Positions 20,841 to 32,664 of a stretch of DNA of 64,000 nt are shown here, piece by piece. Numbering within the stretch: the first letter of the stretch is position 1; the number at the start of each line of letters is the position of its first letter. This DNA is from Avena insularis (Eukaryota; Streptophyta; Magnoliopsida; Poales; Poaceae), in NCBI GenBank assembly GCA_023614405.1, contig CM042688.1, positions 72,960,253-73,024,252 of the forward strand, in the 5' to 3' direction. The notes beneath the pieces were generated by a model. It had not been told where the DNA came from. It saw nothing but the letters and a program-made list of their open reading frames with translations, and did not search any database. The position numbers and the translations under genes are program-made.

Positions 20841-23449
20841 TCCTGCTCGTCCTTGAGTAGGTAAGTGATAAAAAGAAAGAATAATTTTTGAGGTGACATG
20901 CACCATCATAAACTTGATCAAAGTATTTGTAAAACATTGATAGCTGGGATCATAGTACTTCAATCATAACATGAAAGACAAAGTTCTAACAATAAGGCAA
21001 AGCAACTATGTTGCAACATGAAAAGGCACAAACAAAAGATTCATGAATAACAATGCTTTGCAAGACGTTTGTTTGTTTCACATAAAGAAAACCCAGCATA
21101 GTGGCATTCAGCTTGTCCCTCATAGAGTATCAAACATAAATGCATAGGACACCTTCAAAGTTTATAAGAGTGAATGGATACAAATTGTTTAAAACAAGCA
21201 ATATAAAATCTATGCATCAATCAACAAGTCTTGGGACAATGCACATAGAACTAAGAATGGCCACTATGCTCTCAATGTAGGTGCATAAAGATAGAAGGTG
21301 GAGACTCAACATAAAAGTAAAAAAAAGCCTTCATAGAAGGAAGTAGGGATTCAAGTTTCATAAAGAGCTTCCAAAAATTATGGTACTTATTAGCTTTCAG
21401 CTCTCATCGCCCCTATCATAAGCATCTTGAAGGTGATTAAGGTTAAAGTGACACAACTAAGAGGATATGCTTGACAATTTATAAGCCAAAATCTCATGCC
21501 CCTTACTTACGAAGACCGAACCTCATGCTACTCAACTTTAGTCACAAGTAAGCTCTTGTCATTGTAAGTACATATGTATCATAGAGAACCGCCAACGGGG
21601 TACCCCTTGCACATGATACAAGAGCTATCCCATAATCAAAATGACAAGGCAAGCAGACAATGAGCATCTCAATGATATTTTTATTTGCTATTTGCATAGG
21701 TTTTTATTGAGGATGCTTCATAGAGTGCTCATTATGGTTATGCTGCAAGTTTCCACCATGATTAGGCATGGCTTAGGCTAGCGAAAGTGCTTTCTAACAC
21801 AAATACAAACTCCATGATCTTACAAGTTCCCCTTTTATTTCACACTGCCGGGATCCATAAGCAAAAGAACACGATATCAACGAGGTACAAAGTACAAGTG
21901 CAATGTTGAAAGCGTTCCCCATGATACATGGTTCTGCTAACTTCAACTTATAAAGCGCAAGCATATACGCAACAAAGATGGACGCAATGGTTCAAGTTTA
22001 TTAAATGCAAAAAAGTAAAGTGTGCCATCAAGTTCGTGAGAGCTTTAATCACTAGTTTTCTCATAACAAGCTTAATTCGGAAGGTAGATAAAAACATGAA
22101 TATACTTGGAATAGCATATGCTAATAGGTAGGTATGGTGGACTCTTTGGAATAACTTGGTTTTAGAAATTGGATGCATGAGTGGAACTCATACTTGGTTA
22201 TGGAGGCTAGCAAAAGATTGGAGCGACCAACTAAGAGAGCAATAATTGCCATAATCATGCAAAGCGACAAAACATCATTAATCAAAACATAAAGTGATAC
22301 TACAAGTCGAAAACTAAAGGATCATAAAGGCTATGGTGACTTGGGATAGTCATAACATGGTGTGAGCATGCGCCAAGTCAACCCAAATAAAGCATCAAAG
22401 GAGAATACCACAATACTATGCTTTAATATGCTAAAACAACGCATGATTCTTCCAAGGCACATTAAGCAATCTCAATTGTTTATAACACGTCATGCTACAG
22501 CAAAGAATACTAAGCATAAAGCCAAAACAATATCAAGCATGGCATGACAAAGCATAGGCCATAGTCAAAACAAGCTCTCTTTACCACTTAAGCGTGAACT
22601 TTCCTACTCTTTTCCAATCCAAACCAAACTATTTGAAAACCAATACATGAAAGAGGGGGTCCAACCAATTTATTCAGCAAGAACAACATAACTGTGCATG
22701 AAACAATAAAAAAGAAGTGTTTAGAAGGAACCTGGAATTTTTATTGATGAAGAAGGGGATGCCTTGGGCATCCCCAAGCTTTGACGCTTGTAATTCTTGG
22801 ATATTTCTTGGGGTGACACGCGTGGCATCCCCAAGCTTGAGCTTTACTCCATCCTTCATCTCATTACTCATTCCTTCCATACACCTGAAATTTTTCCTTC
22901 ATACAAAACTTCACACAATCTTTATTAGCAACATTAGTGCACTCAAGATAATAAGTCTTTAGGTTCAGTTCCAACACCAATAAAACTTCCATTAAAACAC
23001 AAGCTACTGTAGAACTTCCCTCATAAAACTCAATTCCCCAAAAGAACTCAAAAAGGAACTAATAAGAAGCAAATGCAAATAAAGGCAGAAATTTGTCAAA
23101 ACAGACTAGCAGGTAAAGACGATTTTTTTTGAAGACCTTCTGTTGCTCAAATCGAAAAGTGTTGAACTAACGGAAGTTAGATAACAACCTGGGGTAGAAG
23201 CACAAAATTTCACGCCTCAAAAGGACGTACAGATATTTTACACGAATTTTTATGGTGAAGCACAAAAATCTGTTTCGGGACAGCAACTTTCCCAACCATT
23301 ACTTCTCTCTCATTAGAGGTTACTCTTGGCACAAAAAATAAAAAGGATAAGGAGCGTTTATTACTGAAGTAATAACTTCCAAGACTCATCTAAAACTTTT
23401 GGGTTATCTCCCAATAAGTACTTTTCTTTAACGCCTTTAAGTTAGGCAT
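20841..23449 (-). other. Element C noncoding internal region
   Basis: No gene is supported; scattered short ORFs are not conserved. 20900-22650 matches the 3' noncoding region of B in reverse orientation, and 22430-23450 matches 1782-3695 of A. The block read on minus as AAAGTACTTATTGGGAG (23404-23430) marks the end of the former coding part. Confidence 0.65.
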
Positions 23450-24486
23450 GATAGTTTGGGAGGATGCTCACATAAGAAATATGAATTGAAGTAAAAGAGA
23501 GCATTAAGAAGCAAATTCAAAACACATTTAAGTCTAATCCACTTCCTATGCATAAGAATCCTTTATGCAAATAAATTCACAAAGAACAAAGTGATAGGCA
23601 TAGGAAAATAAAACAAGAGTAACTTCAAAACTTTTAGCACATAGAGAGGTGTTTCAATACCATGAAAACTTCTACAACCATATTTTCCTCTCTCATAATA
23701 ATTTTCAGTAGCCTCATGAATAAACTCGACAATATAACTATCACATAAAGCATGCTTTTCATGTTCTACAAAAACATAATTTTTATCAAGCTCAAAAATA
23801 GTGGGATTAAAACCTTCAAACCCACTTTTAACAATTCTATAACAAGATGATTAATCATTCAATATAGGACCATCGTCTATAGCTTTATCATAAACAATTT
23901 CTAAGCAAAACTCTTTAGTACCATGCATCTCGAAGTTAGGCACAAATAAAGGATTATCACAGATAACATGAGCATAACATTCATCCTCCTTTGGTAAGCA
24001 TGGGGGACAATCAAATAATGTAAGGGATAAAGAGTTACTCTCATTAGAAGGTAGGCATGGGTAGCTAATCCATTATTTCTCCTTTTGTTCATCACTCTCC
24101 TCCTCTTTTTCATCTAATGAGCTTTCAGGTTCATCAATTTCTTCTTCCATAAGATTCTGCAAGGCATTAGTCTCTTCCATTTGTGGAAAGCATCTATTAA
24201 TATATTCAATAATATAGCCATTTTCTTCCTTGTAATTATCAAAGAAAAATTTAAGTATATCATAAACCTCATATTTATAAGGTGAATCATCAATATTTTC
24301 AACCAAACTAGCAAGTTCAAATGCACCCTTCCAAGCAATAAATTCCCTCAATTTGTTCCACATCATAAAAGTCATAATTTTCTTTAACATAAAAAGATAT
24401 GGTAACATCATCATTATACTCACATTGAAAAGGGAGGTGTTTGTACCTCCTACAGCAACAAGATTTATCAAAGCAATAAGTAACAT
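23450..24486 (-). pseudogene. Element C degenerate ORF, unknown
   Basis: Minus-strand reading from 24486 gives an acidic protein with LREFIAWKGAFELASLVENI and MEEEIDEPESSLDEKEEESD, then across a stop at about 24073 a further reading with CPPCLPKEDECYAHVICDNP and KEFCLEIVYDKAIDDGPIL near 23980-23880. The acidic spacer and the following Cys-containing segment recur in Triticeae non-autonomous gypsy elements, but I cannot assign a function. At least two stops interrupt it. It occupies the gag-to-protease position after the PBS. Confidence 0.45.
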
Positions 24487-24852
24487 TATAAGTAGATCAC
24501 ACGTTTATAGCAATGGTATACAATTTATCGATTTGTTCCCATAAGTGTTTCCCTTTTTGTGACAAGCGGTGTTCCTTATAATAATATTTTTGTTCTTCCG
24601 TGAAACCACATTGCCAAGAAGATTCGGTTTCAAAGAAACCAATCATTGATAGAAAGCATGATTAAGCAAGACAATAACAGACCAACGAAAATAACAACTA
24701 GAGTAGGAACTAATTTTTTTGTATTTTGATAAAGAAACAAGCAAACAAGGCGGAAATAAACTAAGCAAAACAAAAATAACAAAGTAAAGAGATTGGTTAT
24801 GATTATGCTTGAACAATAGTGATTCCAAGTGAACTTGATAAATAAAACTATG

Positions 24853-24871
24853 CTCCCGGGCAACAACGCCA
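24853..24871 (-). other. Primer binding site of element C
   Basis: The minus strand reads TGGCGTTGTTGCCCGGGAG, 11 bp inside the LTR end, again like the tRNA-Asp site. Confidence 0.78.
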
Positions 24872-24882
24872 GAAAATAGTCT

Positions 24883-26277
24883 TGATGACCCACAAGTATA
24901 GGGGGTGTATCGCAGTATTTTTAAGGGAAGTGAAACCCAATTTATTAATTCGACACAAGGGGAGCCAAAGAATATTTATAAGCCTTAACAGCTGAGTTGT
25001 CAATTCAGCTGCACCTAGAAACAATCTTGCTCACAACAGTTTATCAGTAGCAACAGTTTTGTAGTAGGAATAGTAAAGTAATAGCAGTAGTAAAAGTAAA
25101 GACAGTAGTAACAATTGTAGTAAACAGTAGGATTTGAGTGCGGTAGGCATAGAGATGGATGGACGGGCGTTGCATGGACAAGACAATCCACATAGCAATC
25201 AGAACATAGGGCAATTGCAGATAAATAAGATAAAGCATCCAAGTACTAGATGATCCTAGACATGTGTTCCATATATAGTCATACGTGCTCACAATGAAAA
25301 CTTGCACAACATCTTTTCTCCTGCCAACCCGTTTGCAGCGGGGCCTCAAGGGAACTACTGGCAATTAAGGTGCTCCTTTTAATAGAGCACCGGAGCAAAG
25401 CATTAACACTCTGTAAAACATGTGATCCTCACATCAAAGCCATTCTCGCTGGTTATCTCGATTTCTGTCACTTCGGGGCCTTTGGTTCCGAACAACGACG
25501 TGTGTATACAACTTATAGGTAAGACCATAAACAATACTATCATAATGAATCAATAACATGTCCAGATCTGAAATCATGGCACTCGGGCCCTAGTGACAAG
25601 CATTAAGCATAACAAGTTGCAACAAAGTCAAAAAGCACTAATAATAGATACTAGACACCATGCCCTAACAATCCGATGCTATTACATGAACGATCTCATC
25701 CAATCCCTACCATCCCCATAGCCTACAACGGGGGATTACTCACTCATAGATGAGGGAAACATGGATGGTCGATGGAGAAGCGATGGTGATAATGATGGCG
25801 ATGATCTCCTCCAATTCTCCGTCCTGACAGGGTGCCAGAACGGAGTTTCTGGTTCCGAATCGCGGAATCTGGTGGTGGCGGCGCAACGAAACTCTTTCTG
25901 GAAAAACGTCAAACCCCTCTTGATTTTTAGGTCAAGAGGCGACTCATAGACGAAGAGGGAGGCCGAGGGGGTGCCTGGGGCGGCCAGACCACCCCCTGGC
26001 GCGGCCAGGTGGTGTGGCCTGCCCCTCTCGTGATACAGCTCTTGGTGTCTCTCGGTGAAAAACCGGACTTTGATCGTTGTTCCGGTCAATTCGAGAATAT
26101 TCATTTTCCACTTTCCTCGAAACCAAAAACAGCGAATGAAATACCTTTGTAAATTTTGTTAATAGGTTATTCCAAGAAATCATATGAAAAGTACTCCAAA
26201 GTGTGAACAAAACATAAGAAAGTAGATAAAACCAATCATGGAACATCAAAAAATATGGATACGTTTGCAACATATCA
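24883..26277 (-). repeat. 5' LTR of element C
   Basis: A 1395-bp copy of 19394-20823 with a few small deletions (for example near 26000-26030 and 26130). It starts TGATGACCC and ends CATATCA, followed by the target duplication ccgat. ORFs at 25015-26273 are shadows. Confidence 0.9.
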
Positions 26278-26282
26278 CCGAT

Positions 26283-26656
26283 GCACCGTCATACTCCTCC
26301 ACCATTAGGGCATAGTCCCTGAACAGCCAAGGACCTTCCTCCATAATCCGCTTCCAGTCGTCGAGGCAAAACGCCTGCAACACATACAGTTTTCATCCGA
26401 TGGGGTTGAAAGACACCTCGCGCGCAGTGTTCTAGGCCGCGTGCATGGTTCGCTTCAGGGATTCATTGCTGAACGCCTTCCGCGTCAAAACCCTATCCAC
26501 CGCCATCCACTCCACCTCCGGCAACTTGCTCCTGTCCTCCTTGGGCAAGAACACACCGACCTTCTCTCCATCGCTCAGCTTCAGATTATTCAGCAATTCA
26601 TCCATGTCCACACCCTTCTCTGCCATGCCTTCTCTCGCCTTCGAGCTCTCAGCCAT
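26283..26656 (-). pseudogene. LINE1 ORF1 N-terminus (DUF4283-type)
   Basis: The ATG at 26656 reads MAESSKAREGMAEKGVDMDE, then LLNNLKLSDGEKVGVFLP and, through one stop near 26400, WKRIMEEGPWLFRDYALMV near 26320. This is the start of the DUF4283 domain found at the N-terminus of plant LINE ORF1 proteins (the GPW.F motif is characteristic). Element C interrupts it at 26277 and the rest resumes at 19388. Confidence 0.75.
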
Positions 26657-26870
26657 GGCTAGCAACCCTAGAATCCCATCGGACCTGTAGACCCTAGCCT
26701 ACCGATGCAATCTACCAAGGCCGGGTAATCGGGCGAGGCCGGTCCCTTGATCAGCCCGAGCAGATGTCTCGGAGAGGAGGGATGCAGGCGGCGTGACGGT
26801 GCAGAGAAACTCCCGATGATCTGGATCGCTGTCAAAATCGCCTAATAGAGTCGTCTAATTCTGATAAAAC
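26657..26870 (-). other. LINE1 5' untranslated region (approximate)
   Basis: A GC-rich segment upstream of the ORF1 start. The exact 5' end is not defined because the 3' target duplication is outside the window. Confidence 0.4.
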
Positions 26871-27029
26871 CGGACAGACGGGACACCTGTGTGCACCGGC
26901 TATTCTAGGCCGGACGCCGCCCAGAGCCTGTCGACCCGGCCCACAAACGGCCTGTCCGAAATGCGGGAGGCGGTTGGAGTTGGCCTAACATGCCGCGGGC
27001 CGGCCCGATGGCCAGGTTTCTCTTCCCGT

Positions 27030-27385
27030 GGAACCAATCCCCCGAGTCGTACCAGACCCTCTCTTTCCCTGTCCCCGACCTCATTTCTCTCTCGCGATTT
27101 GGAGGGGACGGCGGCGCGGCAGGGGGGGCGGACGGACGTCGGTGCCGCAACTAGTCGAGCAGATCAAGGACGCGTGCTTTCTCCCTACCTCCTCTCTCTC
27201 CAACCGGCGGCAGAGCGACCAACCGAGCGGCGAGAGATCGACCCAGAGACCCACCTCCGTCTGAGCTCGGCGGCGACCGTGAGACGTCATCTCCGGCGCC
27301 CTCTCCATCTCCGGCTGCTTCGCACTGGTTGGAAACTACTCTTCTTCCTCCTCCTCCCACAGCTTATCGGGTTTGGCATGTTTGG
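27030..27385 (+). other. Likely first (noncoding) exon and core promoter of the cyclin T-like gene
   Basis: A GC- and CT-rich block (ctctctctcgcg, repeated cggcg motifs) typical of a TATA-less cereal promoter and 5' leader. The start is not resolved; a possible donor is gtaacg near 27382. The two following leader exons support transcription from here. ORFs at 26889-27398 are composition artefacts. The LINE1 5' end lies roughly 150-200 bp upstream. Confidence 0.5.
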
Positions 27386-27808
27386 TAACGATTTCTAGGG
27401 TTCTTGGCATGTTCAGTAGTGGTAGATTCTTGGCATGGTTGCACATCGCAGACATTGATTGTCTTTTCTTGGTTTGTGTGCGAAATAAATTTTCTTGATC
27501 AGTGAGCTTGCAAATTTCGTGTAAGGGAATTGTTCTTGTAACAAAGAAATACATGTTGTGATGTTGTACAATTTGGTGGCAGAAATTATAATTACATTGC
27601 AAAGACAAGTTATGTGTATGGCTGAGCACAGTAACCTCCTTGTGATAGGAGCAACTTAGCCCTGTATTCATCCTTAGCTGTTCTTCCAGTAGATGATAGC
27701 TTTTCTGTTAGCATTCATGACATGCCATTTTTGTGCGCAAGGAACTTGTGGAGAACCTTTTTCTGGCTATAATCATGTTTCATTTATAACATCTTCTCCT
27801 GTGTTTAG

Positions 27809-27934
27809 GTTGATACCGTTCCCTGCAACTTCAAGTCACTTGATCAGTATCTCTGCAGCTTGGATGTGTATCCGCATGTTTACTTGGTGAAGAGGAACTT
27901 GCAGCTGAAGGCAATTTGTGTCCAGATTTTGTTG
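27809..27934 (+). other. Candidate leader exon 2 of the cyclin T-like gene
   Basis: A T-rich acceptor gtgtttag at 27801-27808 and a consensus donor gtgagt at 27935 bound a 126-bp segment without a long ORF. Inferred only from splice signals and position. Confidence 0.45.
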
Positions 27935-28263
27935 GTGAGTGCTTCTGCATCTTATGATCATTATATCCCGGTTCTTGGATTTTCAAATCAAATTACAGAA
28001 CTGGTGACGTCTTGATTGCCATTCTATTCTATCAAAAAATAGGTGCTCTGTTATACTCTGTCAATATCTTTCCTTTTTTCTTCGTTTTTATAAAAAAAAT
28101 TCAGTAGTGCAGCTTGTACAATAACAGTTGGTGAACGAATAAATGTTAGTGTACTCTAGTTGTGAGGATGGGCGCTCTATCTTTCCTTCTGCTCAATTAC
28201 TATGTGGGTAGTAGATATTGAAATTATTGATGCCTCATTGGGCCTTATCCCTTGCACTTTCAG

Positions 28264-28342
28264 GCCAACTATTTATCTCAGGAAATTGGATACTCTTGTC
28301 TGAGGCGTGAACAGAAAACTTGTTGATATCTTCTCTTGGCAG
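28264..28342 (+). other. Candidate leader exon 3 of the cyclin T-like gene
   Basis: The acceptor cactttcag ends at 28263 and the donor gtatgc starts at 28343. The exon is 79 bp. The next acceptor would be at 33361-33362, giving a leader intron of about 5.0 kb that contains element F and the SINE. Confidence 0.45.
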
Positions 28343-28924
28343 GTATGCTGAACTGGTACTGATGTGATGATTTTTTGTCTAAGTTGTGTTCAAGCTTATT
28401 TCTTTAACCTTTCAGTTTGCCTTCAAGCACTTCAGCCTTGTAGAACTTTGTTATTCAATTTAACCTTGTAAAATAATTTTAATTTGACTTCTTATGATCC
28501 TGTTTTGCCTCCCACAACAACAACCTATCATTTGCTGCAGTATAAATCTTCTCTTCTTGCCTGTGTGGTTGTGGCTGTAGCTTTAGTAGTACTAACATGT
28601 GGAAGTAGCAGTACTAGCAGTAGAATAAAGTGAACCGTAGAATTTTTTGTTGCATTATAGCAGTAGAATAAAGTGACCTTCAGATTTATGCTACTAGCTC
28701 GCTGCAGTAGATGATTACTTTTTAAGTTGATAACTTTTCTTCTTTCTGATTGCAAGGTTCTCTCTTTTAGGAGCTCCCAAATGTCCTCACTGGTGTAGAT
28801 GATAGATGTCACTTGTAGCATATCTAGTTGATTACTTTTCAAAGTTGAGAGCAAAACTTGTCAGCATGTATGTATTTCCAAATGAGAAATAAGATAAGTA
28901 CTTGCAAGAAGAAATGATGCTGTG
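28343..28924 (+). other. Intron sequence, no gene seen
   Basis: AT-rich intron. A short direct repeat, agcagtagaataaagtga, occurs near 28618 and 28660. The minus ORF at 28528-28854 is not supported. Confidence 0.4.
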
Positions 28925-29465
28925 AACGGTAGCATGCTCACCTGTAACCGAACGCTGCATGTTAGTCACGAGCCCCACGCACGTGCGGACACGTGGGCCT
29001 AACTACGAGGCCTAGGCCCAGTCACGATAGCTAAACGGGCCGACCCGTTAAGGCCTTTTGGGCTGTTTTTTCTGGAAAAGAAAGAAATATCTGAAAGAAT
29101 TGGAAATGTTCGGGAAAAGATAAAATACCATTAATGGGTCGGACACACAGGCTCGAGGTAGAGGCCCAGGCACGACCCCAGCTGCGACGCGGGCCAAGCA
29201 TGACCCATTAAGCCATGTGCAGGGATAGGCCCATAACGGGCCAGTGCATGCTTCTAGCCATCCCACGATCTGCCCGGCCGCCCATTGGCCAGCTTTATAT
29301 GAGGGTCGATGTTTATTTTCCCTATGAAGTGAACGAGATTGGGGTGGAATCTCGGTAGAGTTTAACTGAACATGTCGCATGAGAGGGTCAGGATTAAACT
29401 CATGCAGCTGACCCACGGGGATTTAGCCCTGATCTCGGCTAGGTTGGGCTAAAACGAACAACGCT

Positions 29466-30804
29466 TTAGTTATAACTTATAACTCGGCAAAGCAGAAATC
29501 TTGAGAGGAACCACCAGAATCCAGAGGAGGGGAGAAATCCAGAGATCCAGAGGAGGTGATCCGGAGGAAGAGAGAAGAGTAGATAGGCTAGAGTGGACCT
29601 GCCACCGTAGTTCATCCCTTGTCTAGTATCCCCAACGTTAGAGGAAGACGGGGCCAGGAAGCCACCCACCAGCTGGACGAGGCCGTCTAGCGGGGTCTCC
29701 ACCTCCTCGCCGATGGCCTCCTTCGGGATCGCATGGTCGAGGGAGTCTCCTTCCTCTTCGCCTTCACTGGAGGAGCGTACCTCGGAAGACTCGGGGGCAA
29801 GCGAGTCTTTGTCAGCGCTCCCGCTGTAGCCTACCGAGCCTGACTCAGACTCGTCGCCTCCTGCGATCCCCTTCGCGTTGCAGAGATGAAGGGCCGCAAG
29901 GATGTCGGCTCGACGCTCGTCCATGTGAAGCGGAATGGGGAACTCCGGTATGTTCCCCGTCGCCTTCGGTGTGAGAAGCCTCCTCATCAGGGCAAGGTAG
30001 GCTTCCCGGGGAAAATCACGTTTCTTCCCGGGCTGAAGGCGCGTGCGGTCCTCGCTGCCGCTTTGCAGTGGCGCCAGGTGCCGCAGGATAAATCAGAAAT
30101 TACGGCGGTGATGGTCAAGCCCTGGTCCACCAACTCGTGGATCCTTGCCGTAATGGGGCGAAGGTCCGCATCCTGCGAGCTCAGCCTCGACCAGGAACGG
30201 GCCGGTTGCGCTGCCTCCTTTGGATTGCACATCCAGGGAAGGTGATCTCCAACCAGCACCATGCAGAATTCAGCTCGCCATTCATCCCACTTGGACTTAT
30301 ATTGACTAGGGGATACTGCCTGGAGTGCTAGTTGCGAAGACGGAATGTAATACCCCTTGCGATCCGTGGTTTCTTATCCACCCTGGGGGTGAAGAAGTGG
30401 CGAAACAATGCCACTGATGGCCTCACCCCCACGAACGCCTCACAAAGATGAGCGAAGGCGGCCAACGCCAACATGGTGTTGGGGTGGATCTGCACGAGGT
30501 GAAATCCATACGCCTTCATCACCTCGAGGAAGAACTCTTAGAAAGGGGGAACCAACTCCATGCGGAGGAAGCAGGCGTAGATTGGCAGCTCCCCATCCCC
30601 GACTCGGGTGCGGGACAGAGAAGTTTGGTGGCCCCGTTCTCATGGCGTTCGTTTGCCACATGATCGAACAGAGCCTAGAACTTCTCCTCATCTAGCGTCG
30701 GCTTGATGCGGGCTCGAGGACTCTCTGGGGGTCTTCACCCCCCCGAGCGGGTCCTTGCCGATCCCGCTCCTCTCCCAGCGTCCGGCGCCACGCGGTCTGC
30801 CATG
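29466..30804 (-). pseudogene. Element F antisense ORF, PF04195-like (putative gypsy-type) protein
   Basis: The ATG at about 30804 starts MADRVAPDAGRGAGSART. After frame changes it reads ELPIYACFLRMELVPPF, FHLVQIHPNTMLALAAF near 30500, then CEAFVGVRPSVALFRHFF near 30430-30380, the best conserved block of this domain. A second part (30262-29987) has WMCNPKEAAQPARSWSRL and LRPITARIHELVDQGLTI, and the end (29987-29466) is acidic. At least four frame changes make it non-functional. The role of these antisense products is unknown. Confidence 0.62.
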
Positions 30805-31096
30805 GGCAAGTCTGGATCTGGAGGAAGTATGCAAAGGGGAGGATGACGGGGGGTTGGTAGGGGGAGTGTACCTGGGGAGGAGCCTTTTTTATAAAGAGCC
30901 CCGCCCTTACACTCCCCCAACCGCATAGCCCCTCGAAACTCCTCGACTCGCACGCCCACCACTTTAAGGCACCTCGAGGTCGGGAGACGAGTCACCCAAC
31001 CGTCAATCAAGGAACGCACAGTTGGCGGCTTGGCGGGAATAGGGACTGGTTCCGTTGCGGCAGGAGGCCTTAGCTAAACCAGTACCCGTGGGCTGC

Positions 31097-31659
31097 TGTC
31101 ATATCCTTGGAACCTGGGGTCCTCGGATCCTGCCTGGGCAAGCCACCACGAAGACTCCTGCCCAGGGGGGCTAGACGTTTCCGGCCCGCGAAGCCGCGAA
31201 CGTCCCGGCTAGCTGCCCCCTTGACAGGAGACAGGAGTGTCAGGCCAGAGCTCTGACGCCTAGGGAGCTAGGCCTTAGAGCTGCCCTGCCACGCGAAGAC
31301 CTCAAAGAAGAGTCTCCCCATGTTGCACCCGTACGCGCGACACCCTGCCGCGTGGCATAGCTGCACCGATGTGTGTTCCTTCGACCCTTGTGGTGTCCCC
31401 TTGCCCTTATAAAAGGAGGCCCAAGTCGAGTATAGGGGGTGAGGGATTTCTTAGCTAGAACCTTCCCTAGGAAGGAGCCTGTGTAGATAGTTGCAAGACG
31501 TAGGGATACGCACATCGCGGACCTGAACGTGGGCAAAAAACCTCGTGTCTCTCTATGTGTGTTCGCCTAGCTCCCCGGTCGAGCTTGCCGGACGTTGCGC
31601 CCCTGGCCGAACTAACAAAGGGGATACCCATCCCCGGTGTCGAAAATCGAGACACGACA
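31097..31659 (+). repeat. 3' LTR of element F
   Basis: TGTCATATCC to CACGACA, 563 bp, with TATAAAAGGAGG at about 31407 and a leader-like region downstream. It is preceded by ccgtgggctgc, similar to the GGGGGCTAC tract before the 3' LTR of element E. The ORFs at 31240-31736 are shadows. Confidence 0.65.
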
Positions 31660-32664
31660 TATGGAATATGTAGACATTTTACACGTTTGTGCATATTGCT
31701 GCTTGGACATTCCCGAATGCATCTGTAACCTGACATAAGCTTGTTTTTTCATTCAGTTGATAATAGGATGTGCACTTGAGTAGGTCACCTGATATAAAAC
31801 TATGTGAGAAAATTTATCTTAATTAGATTTTGTCTGTGGATCAAATTTGTTGCTTTACTACAGTATAGGTGGGTTTGTAGCAGCTTCTAGACCATTAATG
31901 GTCCAAATAAGCTCTAAGCAAACCCGAAACTAGTTAGCTTAATCTCACTACACCCCTCATTCTCCATTGTTAGTAGTAAACCTCGATTTTAAGGCGTCCG
32001 AGCTTATCCGCCTCCTCACCCTTCTCGTGGCAATGTCCAGAAACATCATGATCCTAAATCCACCCAACCCGAGTCGTCCCCTTGCGGCGTGAAGAGATGC
32101 AGGAGCTAGGGTTAGCAAGTCGCCGCCCTCTCCCTTCGAGCCACCACATGCCCTTTTTGCTCTGTGCTGCTTGCCACCCATTGTGCTCCACACCGCTCGC
32201 CGTCTAGGTTGCTCACACAACCATCTTATTCCTTGTCGTCGTACAACTACTCGCCTGTCGCGGTCGCTGTCCAGTTTGCCCGTAGGCCCTCTCGTGTTCT
32301 TCTGTCTCTGAGTTGAAGCATTAATATTTTTCCAAGAAATCATTGTTTCTTCTTTGACTTGTATTGTTTGTCTGTATACGTCGTAGTATCACTGTAAAAT
32401 TTAGAAACTGGCAAATATTTAGGAATAGGCTAATCAGGGGCATTTATGACTTAAATCTTTGACTACAGACAATAAGTGCAACCTGCAGTTATAATTACCC
32501 TAGCTTATCCTGGGCTTACGTGGACAGCTAGCTTATGGACAAGCTGGAGTCGGTTCAAATCCAACCTAAACTTCACTAACTTGGGAAAACACCTTGAAAG
32601 AACAAATCAACCTATATGGTGGTCTTAAATTGCATTCAACAATTTTGATTCATGTCACTGTTGA
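31660..32664 (+). other. Leader intron sequence with unidentified GC-rich insertion
   Basis: Mostly AT-rich intron. 31930-32340 is richer in GC and gives a minus ORF of 128 codons (basic, no recognised domain) that could be a gene fragment or a repeat. Nothing else is identified. Confidence 0.35.

Larger units (their letters stand above)
19394..26277 (-). mobile_element. Element C: Athila-lineage LTR retrotransposon without pol
   Basis: LTRs 19394-20823 (3' in minus orientation) and 24883-26277 (5'), perfect target duplication ccgat at 19389-19393 and 26278-26282, tRNA-Asp-like PBS, and purine-rich tract next to the 3' LTR. The internal region is only about 4.06 kb and has no RT, RNase H or integrase, so the element must have moved with proteins from another copy. 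Its right internal part aligns with A and its left part with the 3' noncoding region of B. It is inserted in LINE1 ORF1. Confidence 0.92.
6320..26870 (-). mobile_element. LINE1: non-LTR retrotransposon host of elements A, B and C
   Basis: A minus-strand LINE in four pieces: 5' region and ORF1 N-terminus (26870-26283), ORF1 C-terminus and endonuclease (19388-17766), linker and RT N-terminus (7122-6325), and the rest of RT beyond element A, outside the window. The reading is continuous in order and strand across the insertions, and two target duplications (ccgat for C, ttgcc for B) are perfect. The LINE 5' end lies close to the start of the cyclin T-like gene at about 27.0 kb. Many stops and frameshifts show it is dead. 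Confidence 0.8.
28925..31659 (+). mobile_element. Element F: 3' part of a Tat-like gypsy retrotransposon in the leader intron
   Basis: A plus-oriented 3' LTR (31097-31659) with an ORF region on the minus strand to its left. Tat-lineage elements (Grande-like) carry an antisense ORF between pol and the 3' LTR, and some of these have the putative gypsy-type domain PF04195, which explains the opposed strands. No pol or 5' LTR is present. The left limit is uncertain: 28925-29465 is GC-rich with repeated gggcc and acccgttaagg-type words that I cannot assign. Confidence 0.6.

Noticed and set aside
26889..27398. 169-codon ORF as a gene
   Set aside because: GC-rich leader/promoter composition, no domain, and it overlaps the presumed first exon of the cyclin T-like gene.
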